DNA from: Neoscytalidium dimidiatum
Taxonomy: Eukaryota > Ascomycota > Dothideomycetes > Botryosphaeriales > Botryosphaeriaceae
NCBI GenBank assembly: GCA_037367355.1
Contig: CM074695.1
Location: 1,922,001 to 1,986,000, forward strand
Direction of reading: 5' to 3'
Length of the DNA: 64,000 nt
Shown here: positions 51,172 to 62,800 of the stretch, piece by piece
Layout of the letters: each line of letters opens with the position of its first letter
Numbering within the stretch: the first letter of the stretch is position 1
The notes under the pieces: model-generated
The model's input: the letters and a program-made list of their open reading frames with translations, nothing else
What the model was told of the DNA's origin: nothing
Databases searched by the model: none
Position numbers and translations under genes: made by a program

Positions 51172-52615
51172 CTACTCGAAACAAGCTGACCAATTCCCGC
51201 CAGACTTGGCGAAAGTCAGGGTATCGATGTAGGCATCGAGCTTGCACTTGCCATCGGCGTCGGCGCAGCTCAACGGGATGACGCGGTCGTTCACGATGAA
51301 CCTCACATACTCGTCCGCCTCTCCGCTGCATGCCAGCTTCTCGACGTATAACCTCGAAGCAAACGGGACTGTCCATGAGGCGCTGTATCCACCGCTCTCT
51401 CCAGCAGTCTGAAGCTGGGTGTTATTGAGCGGCTTAGTATCATTGTACAAGCCGAGGGCAAAGAATATGGCCGTCATGTCGTTGTCGTGAGAGAAGTCGG
51501 CGAACAAGACATGGTCCGGGCCGATGGGGAAAGTGGCCGGATTCGAGTCAAGCGTGGTGTTGGTAGAAGTGTGATCGTTGACAGGCGTGTTTGTCAGACG
51601 CGCGATGAGCTCGTTGACGTATCCCACGCCCTGAGTAGGTCCGAGAGGGTCGCCCGCACCGTAGTGGTAGTACTTGCCTAGCGACTGATAGTAATCGTAC
51701 TGCTTCCATTCGTCGTCGAAGAATAGTCCGCAGAAGTCGGACAGCTTGCCCTCGGAGTCTGCGACGGTAAAGAAGGGGCAAAGATCCATCAGGTAGGTGA
51801 CTTCAGCCTGAGAAAGGTTGACGCCGGGCAACTGATCGTTGATGCGGCTGGAGATTGACGGCAGCCAGATCTCGTTCCACGGTCCCTGGCCTCGCGCGTC
51901 AATCACATGGTCATCTTCGTTTTCGAAGGCGGTACAGATAGCGTGGCTCATGGTGTTGTTGGAAGTTTCATCTTCACTGATGGTCAGGATGTTGTATGGG
52001 TAGTCTCCGGTCAGGTTCGACTTGTCGTCCTGCATAGCTCTGTGGAAGCCGTCGGTGAAGAAGTCGGCACTGGCGACGACACGAGACTCGCCCGAGGCAC
52101 GGACAAACATGTGCTTGGAGCGTGCAAGCTCGGCGTATCTCTGGTAGAACTTGATGCCAGAGTTGTACAGCTGTCGCTCTCCGAAAGTGGTGAGTTCGTC
52201 GGCACCAAGAGTGTACTCGACATTCTGCAAGAAGGCGGCATTGCCCTCAAACGACCAGGAGTTCTCTTGGATCTTTTGGATGGTGGCATTGTAGACGGCA
52301 GTCTTGCTGGCAGTGGGGTCACGAGCGCCGTGGCGAGACAGAATCTGGGCAGAAGTGACCTTGCATTGTGCGGGAATGCCGGCCGAGATGTCAGAGGGAA
52401 CTTCGTAGTAAGGCGAGTACTGGCCCCAGAAGTGAGAGATTTCGGGCGAGCATTGGAAGCCGTGGAAGACGGTGTCGCAGGAGGTGGAATTGCCGACAGT
52501 CGTGTTCGTCGCGGCATTGCCCCACATGGCGAGGCTTGATAGTCATGTCAGTTCTGGCCGTAGAGAGGAGCGGTGGTGGGCCTCACCCCAGGACGACGAG
52601 AAGCACGGCGAGCAT
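51172..52615 (-). CDS. phyA: Secreted phytase, histidine acid phosphatase family
   Basis: Two exons (52615-52587, 52534-51172) separated by a 52-nt intron encode 463 aa. The 29-nt first exon and the start of exon 2 make the signal peptide (MLAVLLVVLGLAMWGNAA). RHGARDP at 77-83 holds the nucleophilic His78. The proton-donor pair is His359-Asp360 (FADFSHDNDM). CDTVFHGFQCSPEISHFWGQ and YSPYYEV match the opening of fungal PhyA-type phytases, with conserved disulphide cysteines and many N-glycosylation sequons. It should release phosphate from phytate and other phosphate esters outside the cell. A TATA box lies about 75 bp upstream, and three CACGTG boxes within 710 bp suggest control by the phosphate regulator (NUC-1/Pho4 type); this link is inference. 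Confidence 0.93.
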
Positions 52616-52688
52616 GGTGAGGGTTCGAGGCCCGAAATTGGAAGACGGATGCCGGGTCTGGAAACTTTGTTTCGAGGGGACGGCCCGC

Positions 52689-52694
52689 TTTATA
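52689..52694 (-). promoter_or_regulatory. TATA box of phytase gene
   Basis: TATAAA on the minus strand, about 75 bp upstream of the phytase ATG at 52615. Confidence 0.55.
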
Positions 52695-52816
52695 GCGCGC
52701 TGAATCCATGGGGGCGCATTGCGAAACAATGGCAAGCAGGGAGAGTGGTCGCGGGAGAAGCTACCCGGTAGAGGCAGGTGTTGATCTAGCAGCTCCGACT
52801 CAGGCTCTGCGTCAAG

Positions 52817-52828
52817 CTGCACGTGCAG
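52817..52828. promoter_or_regulatory. E-box, palindromic CTGCACGTGCAG
   Basis: CACGTG inside a 12-bp perfect palindrome about 205 bp upstream of the phytase start. CACGTG is the core bound by the bHLH phosphate regulators Pho4/NUC-1. Function here is inference. Confidence 0.4.
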
Positions 52829-53109
52829 GGCGGGAAGAAGCGATTGGGCAAGCCACAAGAAGCAATTTGCGGAGCTTGCGTGGTTGCGGGCAGCGGGCAG
52901 CGGGCAGCGTGCAGCGGGCCTTCATGAGAGAAAAACTCACCTTCGCTGCTGTTGCGCTCAGAATGCAGCAGCTCGAGCTGTTCTTCCTCCTCAACCACCA
53001 TGGCGGCGGGCTGTTTCAGGGGCTTTTCGCTAGCGGCGGCAAACATTGGAAACACACCGGGTGCTTGGTTGCCCCTGTTCAGTCGTCAGCAGGCGGACAG
53101 GCGGACAGG

Positions 53110-53115
53110 CACGTG
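53110..53115. promoter_or_regulatory. E-box CACGTG
   Basis: Second CACGTG, about 495 bp upstream of the phytase start codon, in the phytase/permease divergent region. Confidence 0.35.
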
Positions 53116-53316
53116 AAGCAGCGCTGCAGGCGATCGGACATGCGTGATCAACGGCCAGCGTTGGTGGGATGGAGAAGATGAGGTGCGGTCGGTTGGACTT
53201 GTCCGATCTCGACTCTGCGACGGAAGCGGACTTGGCGGGTGGCTGCTCCGGTCGCGTCGCAGGCGGCGTGCGCACTCCCGTGGTAGGCAAGGCACCCAAG
53301 GCAGACGCCGAGCACG

Positions 53317-53322
53317 CACGTG
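53317..53322. promoter_or_regulatory. E-box CACGTG
   Basis: Third CACGTG, about 700 bp upstream of the phytase start codon and 920 bp upstream of the permease start. Confidence 0.35.
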
Positions 53323-54244
53323 ATCTGGCTTGGCCTGGCCTGGCCGCCGGGGTCGGAGGCGGGCTGGATTCCAGGATCCAGATGGCACTGGCATTGGCAG
53401 GGCGCAGTCAAGGCGATGAGGCGCACACAAGCTTTGGCACCCAAGAGCGGGCTGTCGGCTTGTTACGTGCTTCACCCCGCGACCGGCGACCGGCGACCGG
53501 CCTCGACGTGAGGCGACCAGGCCGGCACACTGATAACCCATCTGTATGCAGCCCTACCGCCGCCTTTCTGCAGGGGCAGATGCCACGAGGAGGGCGGCGA
53601 GATAGGCGTCGGCGAGCGAGGTGCGGCTGCATGCACACCCGCAGCAGCAGCAGCACCCACCCTTCCCAAGGCTGAACAAGAGGACTAGCCCGGCGATCAC
53701 GACGGCAGCTAAGCGTCCAGTTGCGCCGACCCTCCCGCAGTACGCCCGCTCGCAGCCGCCGCCTGGCCTGCCGCGCGCTCCATCAGCGTCGCTGGCCGTG
53801 AAGTCAGCGCACCCTCCGCCCCAGAATCCCGCCAGACCCGCCGTGCCCGCCTCCCGCCTCCCCAGACGGCCTCGACGCATCCCGTGCTCGCTCTCCGCAA
53901 TCCACCGATGCCCTCACATTCGCCTCTCCCCGACCTGCGCGCGCCGCGTTGCTGTAAGCGGCAACTCTGCGGCCCCCGGCCCGCGCCTGATTGGCTCGCC
54001 GCGTAAGGGTTGGGTAACAGCTTTCTAATTTCATCACTTAATCCCAGATACAAATCCGCTAGCTCCAGGCACAAACAGCGCCCATACCGCCGAACGCGGG
54101 GGCCTATCAGCAACGCCCGCTCGCAAGGCCGAGCTGCCCTAACAACTATTTACTCGCCACGCGTTGCCCACCACTGCGCTCACCTCAATCGTCCTCCTCC
54201 TCCTTCTCCTCCTCCGCTCTCTCTCCTCTCCGGCCCGTTCCAGC

Positions 54245-55924
54245 ATGGCCCATTCCCAAGACCTCACCGCCGACGAGCTGCAGCTCGAAGCCCTGGGCCA
54301 CAAGGGCGAGCTGAAGCGTCAGTTCTCCTTCCTGTCCATGCTGGGACTTGCCTTCGCCATCCTCAATTCCTGGACTGCTCTTTCCGCCTCTCTGTCTCTC
54401 GCCCTGCCCTCCGGCGGGCCTACCTCCGTTGTCTGGGGCCTGGTCACTGCCGGTGTCTGCAACCTCTGCCTGGCCGCCTCGCTCGCCGAGTTTTTGTCCG
54501 CCTACCCTACCGCCGGAGGCCAGTACCACTGGGTTGCCGTCATCAGCTGGAAGGCCTGGGTTCCTTGTCTGAGTTGGATCACCGGCTGGATCAACGTCTT
54601 CGGCTGGATCGCACTGGTCTGCACAGGCGGCTTGCTGGGCAGTCAGCTCGTTGTTGGCGTCATCTCCCTGCAGAACCCCAGCTATGAACCCGAGCCCTGG
54701 CACCAGTTCCTCATCTACATTGGCTACAACGTCCTCGCCTTCATCCTCAACGCCTTCGCCAACTCCGCCCTGCCATACGTCAACAAGGCCGCCATCTCCT
54801 GGTCCATTGCAGGCTTCGCCATCATCTGCATCACCGTGCTGGCATGTGCCTCTCCCAACTACTCTTCCGGAGACTTCGTTTTCCGCAACTTCATCAACGA
54901 GACTGGTTGGCCTGACGGGATCGCCTGGCTGCTCGGTCTCCTTCAGGGCGGTCTCGGTCTTACTGGCTACGATGCCGTCGCTCACATGATCGAGGAGATC
55001 CCCAACGCCTCTGTGCAGGGTCCTAAGATCATGGTCTACTGCGTTGCCATTGGCACCTTCACTGGCTTCGTCTTCCTTGTCTGCTTGCTCTTCGTCGCCG
55101 GCAACATCGACGACGTCATTTCCTCATCTGCCGGCCCTCTCTTGCAGATTCTCTTCAACGCCACCGGCTCCCACGCCGGCGCCATCTGCCTCCTCATCTT
55201 CCCCCTCGTCTGCATGCTCTTTGCCACCACTAGTATCATGACTACATCGTCCAGGATGGTTTACGCTTTTGCCCGTGATGGAGGCCTCCCTTTCTCCCGC
55301 CACCTCGCCAAGGTGCACCACGGCCTCGACATCCCGCTCAACGCCCTCATATTCTCGACTGGCTGGGTTATCGTCTTCGGCTGCATCTTCCTCGGCTCGA
55401 GCAGCGCCTTCAATGCCATCACCGCCGCGTCGGTCGTTGCCCTGGGCGTCTCCTATGGTCTCCCTGTCGCCATCAACTGCCTCCGCGGACGTAAGATGCT
55501 TCCGCCCCGAAGCTTCACGCTGCCAGAGCCGTTTGCATGGTTCGCCAATCTGGTATGTCGTTGCTACCCCTTGCTCCGTTGAACAAGTAAAAGACCCCTG
55601 AGCTGACGTTACCACTTCCAGCTCGGCGTCGCTTACGTCATCGTAACGACCGTCCTCTTCGTCTTCCCGCCCGAGCTCCCCGTCACCGGCTCCAACATGA
55701 ACTACTGCGTTGTCGTCTTCGCCATCGTTCTGATCATCAGCCTGATCACGTGGATCTTCGACGGCCGCAAGAACTACCGCGGCCCCAAGATCGACGAGGG
55801 CTTGGAGGTGCTGGAAGCCGCCAAGGTCGGCCAGCTTGGCGGCAGCGGCGGAAGCGCCGGTGGTGACAAGGGCGATGAGAGCGCCGTGATCGAGGCGGAT
55901 GCGAAACAGGCTCTGGAGGCTTAA
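54245..55924 (+). CDS. APC-superfamily permease (amino acid/GABA/choline type)
   Basis: Two exons (54245-55552, 55622-55924) encode 536 aa with about 12 transmembrane helices. It opens with ELKRQFSFLSMLGLAFAILNSWTALSASL, where the conserved glycine-rich first helix binds substrate. SAYPTAGGQYHWVA and LTGYDAVAHMIEEIPNAS are signature segments of fungal GABA/choline/polyamine permeases of the APC family (Uga4/Hnm1 group). SSRMVYAFARDGGLPFS follows before the last helices. It should import an amine or amino acid at the plasma membrane; the substrate is unresolved. The 69-nt intron sits just after FAWFANL. The C-terminus is hydrophilic and Gly/Ala-rich. The ATG at 54245 is the first in frame; the preceding 80 bp are in frame but lack an ATG. 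Confidence 0.92.
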
Positions 55925-56355
55925 GTCATTCATGTTTATGTAATTTCTTCCTTTTGTTTTTTTTTTTTTTCTGCACTCATGCGGGGCATTGGGTCGGAGT
56001 ATCGTGCATGCGATCGCTGCATCTGGCGCAGCAACGTGTATTATGATTTTGTACAGGAACGAACCATCTATTGGATGAGATGATTTTCCTATCATAGCAT
56101 TGGTAAAGTGATTGAGTGAACCGTCGAATAAAGGAGTTGATAGGAGTTGTCCGGATGCCACCAACGTAATCAATCTTGCCCGACACCTACAATCCAGTAC
56201 GACTACTTCGGCCGCCTATATGCAGGCACGAAGGATCGACCAGACGCCCATCCTAACAGGAAAACGGCCCCCCTCGCAATAATACTCCTCCTCTCCAACA
56301 CAATCTGTCCCACAAGTCCCCCTCGAACATCGCCTCGACCCGCCTGGTCTCCCCA
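55925..56355. other. Tail-to-tail intergenic region
   Basis: 431 bp of 3' flanks between the permease and DUF2235 genes. A T14 run lies near 55957-55970. Nothing else was seen. Confidence 0.6.
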
Positions 56356-58429
56356 TCAACCAACGCGCCCATCCTCCTCCTCCTCCTCCTCCTCCTCGTC
56401 CTCCTCATCCCTCACCACCGAGTCCACCCTCGCCCCGCCCTTGTCCCCCAACACCCACGCCGCCATCTCCGGATCCTCCCTCAACAGCGCGACTTCGAAC
56501 CTCCCCAGCTCGTCCTCCCGCAACACCTCCACGCCCTCCCCCTTCGCCCTCACCCACCTCCACGCACCACCGCCACCGTCACCGTCACCGTCCCCCTCCT
56601 GCTCCTCCCTCTCCACCACCCACCCCCTCCCCGTCAGCGCCTCCGCCTCGTACACGCCCCGCCCGTCGCGCCCCGCCCCGCGCGCCGTCCACCGCACCCG
56701 CACGCTCGCGTGCACGCGCTCCTGCGTGTCGCGCAGCGGCGCGCCCGTCGCCCGGCCCGACGCGTAGTCCGTCCGCGCGTACGCGCCCGGGGTGCGGTCC
56801 CTCGTGCCGCCCAGCGCCGTCAGGCCCGTCGCCGAGTCGTACAGGCGGGTCAGCGCCCAGTGGGGCTCCAGGGAGGCTTCGGCGGCGAGGGCGGCGAGGG
56901 TGCGGTGGCGGGGGAGGGGGTCGTTGTCGGGATGATGATGATGATCATGGTGATGATGAGACGGGGGGCGTTTTGAAGGGAGACCGTCGAGGTGTTGGTG
57001 TTGGTGGTGGTGGTGGTGGTGGTGGTGGTGGTGGAGTGCCCGCGCCGTGCGCGCCGGGTACTCCTTGCTGTTTTCCAGCCACTGCGCGTGCAGGTACTCG
57101 GCGTCGAACTCGAGGCCGGCGCGCTCGAGCTCGCTCATCATCCAGGCGAGCGAGATGTCTGCCAGCCCGCTGTCGTCGTAGCTGCCGCCGACGTTGGAGT
57201 GCGCGCCGGGGAACCAGGTTTGCTTGAGGATCGTTGCGGTGGACGGGCCGCGCTCCCAGATGGCGGGGGTGAAGCTGGCGCGGCGCTCGTCGAGGGCGAG
57301 GGCCTGGAAGGCGTACTTGACGTGTGGCCCGATGGACGTGTCGGCGAAGCGGTAGGGGTTGGGGGAGACGAGGGGGTCGGTGAGGAAAGCGGGAAGGCCG
57401 AGACGTTGGAGGAGGGCGGTGGTAGGGATGCCGAGGGCACCTGGTGGGATGATTAGGATCTCGAAAGCATGAGGGGAGGAAGGGAAACAGCTCGTTGTGG
57501 AGTCGTAAGGAGGAGAGCCTTACCGACTGTGTCCCATACGCCGATTGCCTGGATCTCCACCATCCGCGTCAACTGGTGCCTCTTCAACTCCGCGAAGTAG
57601 GCGTCGAGGAAGTTGTTCCTCCTCTCTAGCTGTGACTCCTTCTCTGACGGCATCTTGATGTGGAAGTCCGGTATCTCCCTTGTGAGGGTGACGCTTGATC
57701 CCATCTCGCCCGCGTGCTCGAAGTCCTCGAACACACGATAAAAGTGCTGCATCGCATGCTTCTCCAGCAGCCCCACGGCACCGATCAACGCCGCGATGCT
57801 GCGAGCCGTGAAAGCGCCCCGCGAAAAGCCTGTCAGATAGATGAGGTCGCCCTCCATGTAGTTGTTGGCGAGGAAGCAATACGCCTCGCGCACGTTCTCC
57901 TCGAGCCCGGCACCAGTGCCGCCACCGACCAGCTTCTCCACCAATCCCGGTCCCGTACCGACGCCAGCTTGGTAGAAGACGATCTGAGGACGGAGCTGCG
58001 AATCTTCGCACGGAAGGGCACGCCCGATGCGGGTGACGTTGGACGGATCCTGAACTTCCCATTTGGGGCTAAGCCTGGTGCCGTTGTTGACTAGCTCGCC
58101 ATTGTCGCTGTCCTAAAGAATTGTCAGCACTGTGTAAAGCAGGTGTCTGTGGGCATACGGACGATCCATGTTCCTGTTGCTTATTAGCAGCGCTTCAACG
58201 AGGACTAAGGAATAGCTGGAGGGGTTTCCACAGATAAAAAACTGCTATATGTACGGGAAACTACAGAACATGCAGAGTCCGAAAAGAAGCTGAAGTGGAT
58301 TGAAAGTCTTGGCTTCTACAAAGAGAGTTACAGAAAAGAAAGCACCCGGTGATCAGACTTACCATCGCAACAGACGATCAGCTTCTTCGGGCGTCTCAAC
58401 GTGGAAGACGTCCCGTTCATCTTGCTCAT
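56356..58429 (-). CDS. DUF2235 alpha/beta-hydrolase with poly-His insert and 11-nt microexon
   Basis: Four exons (58429-58363, 58173-58163, 58112-57524, 57440-56356) encode 583 aa. LIVCCDG (17-23) is completed by an 11-nt exon into GTWIDSDNG, the opening motif of the DUF2235 family. Ser123 in TGFSRGAFTARS is the predicted nucleophile. IQAIGVWDTVGALGIP spans the third splice, and GAHSNVGGSYDDSGLAD, with the predicted catalytic His/Asp, follows. In bacteria the domain occurs in Tle-type phospholipase effectors; fungal members are uncharacterised intracellular hydrolases. Between the core and the C-terminus is a run of ten histidines followed by QHQH, and a second HHHHDHHHH cluster. The tail is strongly acidic. 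A weak TATA-like element (minus strand) sits at 58706-58712. Confidence 0.9.
57001..57036 (-). repeat. GTG/GGT repeat encoding poly-histidine
   Basis: Tandem GGT-type triplets on the plus strand read as CAC histidine codons on the minus strand, in the DUF2235 protein. Confidence 0.85.
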
Positions 58430-59886
58430 TGTGCTGTGTGCCCGGGAAGAATAATAATATACACGGTTGCCTCGTGCAGCAAACCGCCGGCTGAATGTGG
58501 ATACTTGCTTATGAACGTCGTTAAGTGGACACCGTTGTGCTCTCTCCCTCGCACAATAAGGTAATACTTGAATCAAACGAGCAAGCGCCGTCTTTCTCGT
58601 CGGTTCCTGTTCAGTCGTTTCCACAAAAAGAAAAAAAAGGCAGAAAGCGCAGCTCACATCCAGACACAGGAAGGAAAGGGCGGACAGGCATACACGATCC
58701 CTCAGCCTTATATCCACGCATCCCGTCAGCCACCCACCCATCTTGCAGCCCCGTGGGCTAGCTGAGGTGAACACCAAAGCCTCTCAGCGAGCATCGACCC
58801 GCGTAGAAGAGACAGCAGCCAACCCGCACGGCCGCCCCATGAGGCCAAGTAGGGAAATAAGTGTCCTCACACCCCATCACACGTGCGAGCTGGGGGCCGC
58901 GACATTCTCCGCCATTGACGGAGCAGGAAGAGGGTGAACGGAAGATCCTGCGAATCATCGTCGCATGGTGGGAAGGAAGGCGGGCGCGCTATTGCCTTCT
59001 TTTGCCATTGCGGCTTAGCGCGGGACCGCAGCAGCAACGACGACAGGGTGGAGGAACACACAGGCAGCCAGCCGTACGGTCGGAAGTGAGCGGCGCGGGT
59101 GATGGGCGCAGCTCTAAATGATTGTGGGGCTGGGGCTAGGCGATCCTGCAAACGGAACTGGGAGGAGTTCTCGAGGAAGGGGAGGTGTTGGTTGATGACG
59201 CGCCGAGGACCGGGGTCATGAGGTGGAACCGCTGAACGATCTCCTTCATGCGAGAGCAATGGCTGCACGACCATTTCTCGTTCTTGGCCGCGTTCGCCGC
59301 TGCGAGATTCGCTAGCTTTGGTCCACTGAAGTGACGAGATGCGGGGGAAAAAAGGAAACAGCTGAGCGCCTGTGTCGGCTAGTGATCCGCTGGAAAAGAA
59401 GGCGTCGGATGGGGGCTGAGAGAGGTGGTGGCTTTTCTTCTGTCCGCTGCGGCTGTGGGTGAGACGAGATTGCTGAGTCTCGATCTTGAGATCCTGATTC
59501 GTTAGGCACCATCAAGGCAAACGGAAAAGGCGTTCACCCCCGCGAACGGGGCTGAGAATGCAGATTCAATGTCACACAGAATGCTGATAGGCAATCAATG
59601 CTCTCATTACCGTATACCATCACATGGCAACTGATCTGCCCGCCATGTGATGGCAATGAGACACTGCGTGCCACCGTAACACGAAAAGTAAGCACCCACT
59701 ATGACCGTCGAATGCCTTTTGTTCGAACTACACCATGCTCTAATGCACAGTCATGGAAATTGTCCCTTGCTTTTCGTCGCCTTTAAGAATCAACTAATCA
59801 CTGAACATGAGCCCCCGATCCGTGAGCACCAATCCGCAAGAATCACCCCCAAGAACTCACTTCCTCAGCTCCCTATCAATCCTCGC
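58430..59886. other. Intergenic region between DUF2235 and RSE1 genes
   Basis: 1.46 kb, both neighbours on the minus strand: the DUF2235 promoter at the left and the RSE1 3' flank at the right. No gene or RNA was recognised. The upstream continuation of the DUF2235 frame to about 58777 lacks conserved sequence. Confidence 0.5.
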
Positions 59887-62800
59887 TTAGTATGCGAAGC
59901 GCGTTCGCTGATCGCCGATCTTCCTCTCCACTTCGCGCACGCTACGGTCCAATTCAGCTGCAATTGTCTCCTTCTTGTCCCTCGGAAGCCGGAGGAACCT
60001 CTCGCATAAGTCTCCGTCGATTACGCCCTTGACCGGCACGTAGTAGCTGCGGAAAGCGAGGTGATCCCTGCCAGCAATCGGAGGGTCCTCTGTCCGGAGC
60101 TGCTGCTCCAAGTTCTGGAAAAAGTCCACGTCTTCACGGCTGACGAACGGAATGAAGATGCCGAGCGTTCCCTGCAGCCCGCTCCACAGCAGAAGCTCAC
60201 GGCCACCCGCAACGAGAGCTGTCTTCTGGATTGAGGTAGGAATGTCCTGAGTATAGAAATGTGCCAGGAGATCCAGCCTGTTCGGTGTACCCTGAAGGTA
60301 GGGCCGTTCGTTGATGAGATGCAGCCCTGAACCCTCCTCATCAGCCTCTTCCGATGCCTTGGGCGGGCAGCGGACCAGCCAAATGTTGCCAAATTTGTCG
60401 CCACCAGCCGTCGTCTCATAATCCACCATAGTCGTGCAAGTCGTCCAACGGTGGATCATATCATCGCAGAACGGAATCAAGCGGTTCTCGATGTGCTTGT
60501 ACACCACGTATGTAACAGACTCCTGGACATCGGAGCAGACGATACGACTGCCTTGCGTCTGGAGACCAATCAGGAGGTTCGGCACCACGTTAAGAGACTG
60601 CGCCTTGCGCAAGAGCTGGCGAAGACCGAGGTCGTAGAGTCGGAGATCAGTACTAACGCCCACTAGCAGCTTTCCCTGGAAAGGCAACAGCGCCATCGGC
60701 GGAGCCTCCATCTTGGTCTTATGAATGAATTCAAGCTCTCGGCCATTCTCCTGCAGACGGTAGATGTGGACATAACCGCAGGTGAACGATCTTGGTGCTA
60801 CGACCAGATCCTTTGCAGTGCCGACGACAAGGAAAGTCTCGTCATTCTGGGACTGGAATGGAGCAAGGCAAACGCTGACCGCAGATTCGTTATCCTCCAG
60901 CTCAAGCGTGTAAACCACTTCTTTGTTGCTGACAGGATCGACGACTTGAATGCATGAAGCCCAGTGCCCCTCAGCCTTGGGGTAGCCAAAATCCTCAGGG
61001 GGCAGAACTTTGGTGTCTCCATTGACGGCCGCAGGATCAGCGAGCAGGCGTTGACGGTTGCTCGTTGCGAGAATGCCGTTATCGGACTCGATGACATAGA
61101 ATAGAGGTTCAGTAGGGTGACGGACGAGATTACGAGGTGTGTACATTAGAGAGATGTTTTCGTAAAGGAGGTTGTTTGAAAGGTTCTCGATGGTGAAGAT
61201 ACTGGAACGCACAGCATATCAGCATGTTTCACGCAAAAGGCTTCGTACCAAACATCGAGTAGGAGTGTTCTATCAGGTCATGTAATGTTTCCGCAAGGAA
61301 TGACTCGGAAAGAGCATAGCATGAGGAGATCATCACAACACTGAAAGCTTTCAGGGGCCGGGTAGAAATTGACTTACCGAAGGTGTTGTCCTTGGATGCC
61401 GACCATGCCTTGCGTGCATTGTTCACTATTGAAGCTCCAGCCCCATTCCAATGGAGCATATGCGAGAGGGGTGAGTGTGAAAGCCTTAGTCTGCTGGTCA
61501 GAATAACCGAGCCACGAACGCGAGCTTGTGGCCAGGATGGCACTCTGGTCCTGAACGGTAACCCGAAACAGTTTGACATGTTTAGCGCCTAAGAAGCGCG
61601 TACGTGTGTCGGTTAACTCTCCGGTAATCTCGTCGATTACAGTGCGAAGGTAGACACCGGAGTATAGGCCGATGTGTAGATACAGGGTAGAGCCACCTGA
61701 TGACGAGTCGGCCATAGCCATGATGCTCAATGCGGACGGCGCAGACGTCAGCGCCTGGACCGATTTGTTTTCCAAAGTGGAGTCCGGATCAAGGCTGAGA
61801 ATACGGACGGTGGAGTCATCGCATCCAACTGCCAGGAAAGAGCTACGGACTCTGCCCTCAGGAACTTCACCCAGACTCAGGCACGTAACGGTGCCGCTCA
61901 TCTCCTTCTTCTCATCGTACTCGGCAAGGGATCCGTCCGAATCCATTTCAAAGTACACAATCTCACCAGAGCTAAGCGCCACGGCGACCTGACGTTCGTT
62001 TGTCGTTGCAGCAACAATAGTGCGGTGTTGTGGTGCAGGCCACTCGTTGATGCGACCACCTGCCTGGATGTGACGAATGCCTTTCGGGTGAACTTGGATG
62101 AGGGCGTCCTCACCCAAGAGCTGTACCGCGAGTGTGCGTGTGGATGACAGAAACCCAGTGTCCGTAACTTCCTCCACAGTCTCACCAATGCTGAGGACGA
62201 GAGTACCGTTGGAGAACGAGAGAATGATGTAGGCGTCGTATTCATCATCTTTCCGGATCTTCGTCGTCCATACTGCCTCTGGCACACTGGGAAGTTCCGA
62301 CTCAACAATTTCAGAAACTTCCAAGCCATGTGTCAAAGACTTGAATGTACTGCGGGCACCAGTCCCGCAAACTGTGTAGATCTGAGGCGCATCGTCATCA
62401 GTAAGGTTTGCCACCTTACAACCAAGCGTTGGATTCATGCTTGGCACGCTTTGAGCCAAGCTGATGTTCTCCGCTCCTCTTGGGTGGAAGAAGACGGGCT
62501 CGTAGGGCGCGTCCGGCTCTGGACTGAAATCATCGCTGGTGAATTCTAGCTCCTCGTCGTCGTCACCTAGCTTCTCAAACTGGTAGAAATGATGGTTGCC
62601 AGATTCTGCAGTGACGAACAGATAACCACTCTTCAAGATGCAAAGGCTGGTAGCTACAGGAACAGTATCAAAATACTTGATCTTGAGCCTGCTGACATCA
62701 CCGGTGGGTTGTCCCTGCTCATCTTCAACCATGTCAATGGTCACCTTAAAAAGGTCGCCGTCTTCCGTTTGAAGCAGGAAGAAGAAAGCGCCGCGCATCT

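Larger units (their letters stand above)
52616..54244. other. Divergent intergenic region between phytase and permease
   Basis: 1.63 kb with start codons on both sides. It contains the phytase TATA box and three E-boxes. Numerous GC-rich open stretches on both strands (52.7-54.1 kb) resemble no family. The 60 bp before the permease ATG are a C/T-rich leader. Confidence 0.55.

Noticed and set aside
49385..52615. Functional operon-like link between reductase and phytase
   Set aside because: Separate promoters with their own TATA boxes and unrelated predicted functions.
55124..56173. 349-codon minus-strand frame
   Set aside because: Antisense to the permease coding region; no conserved motif.
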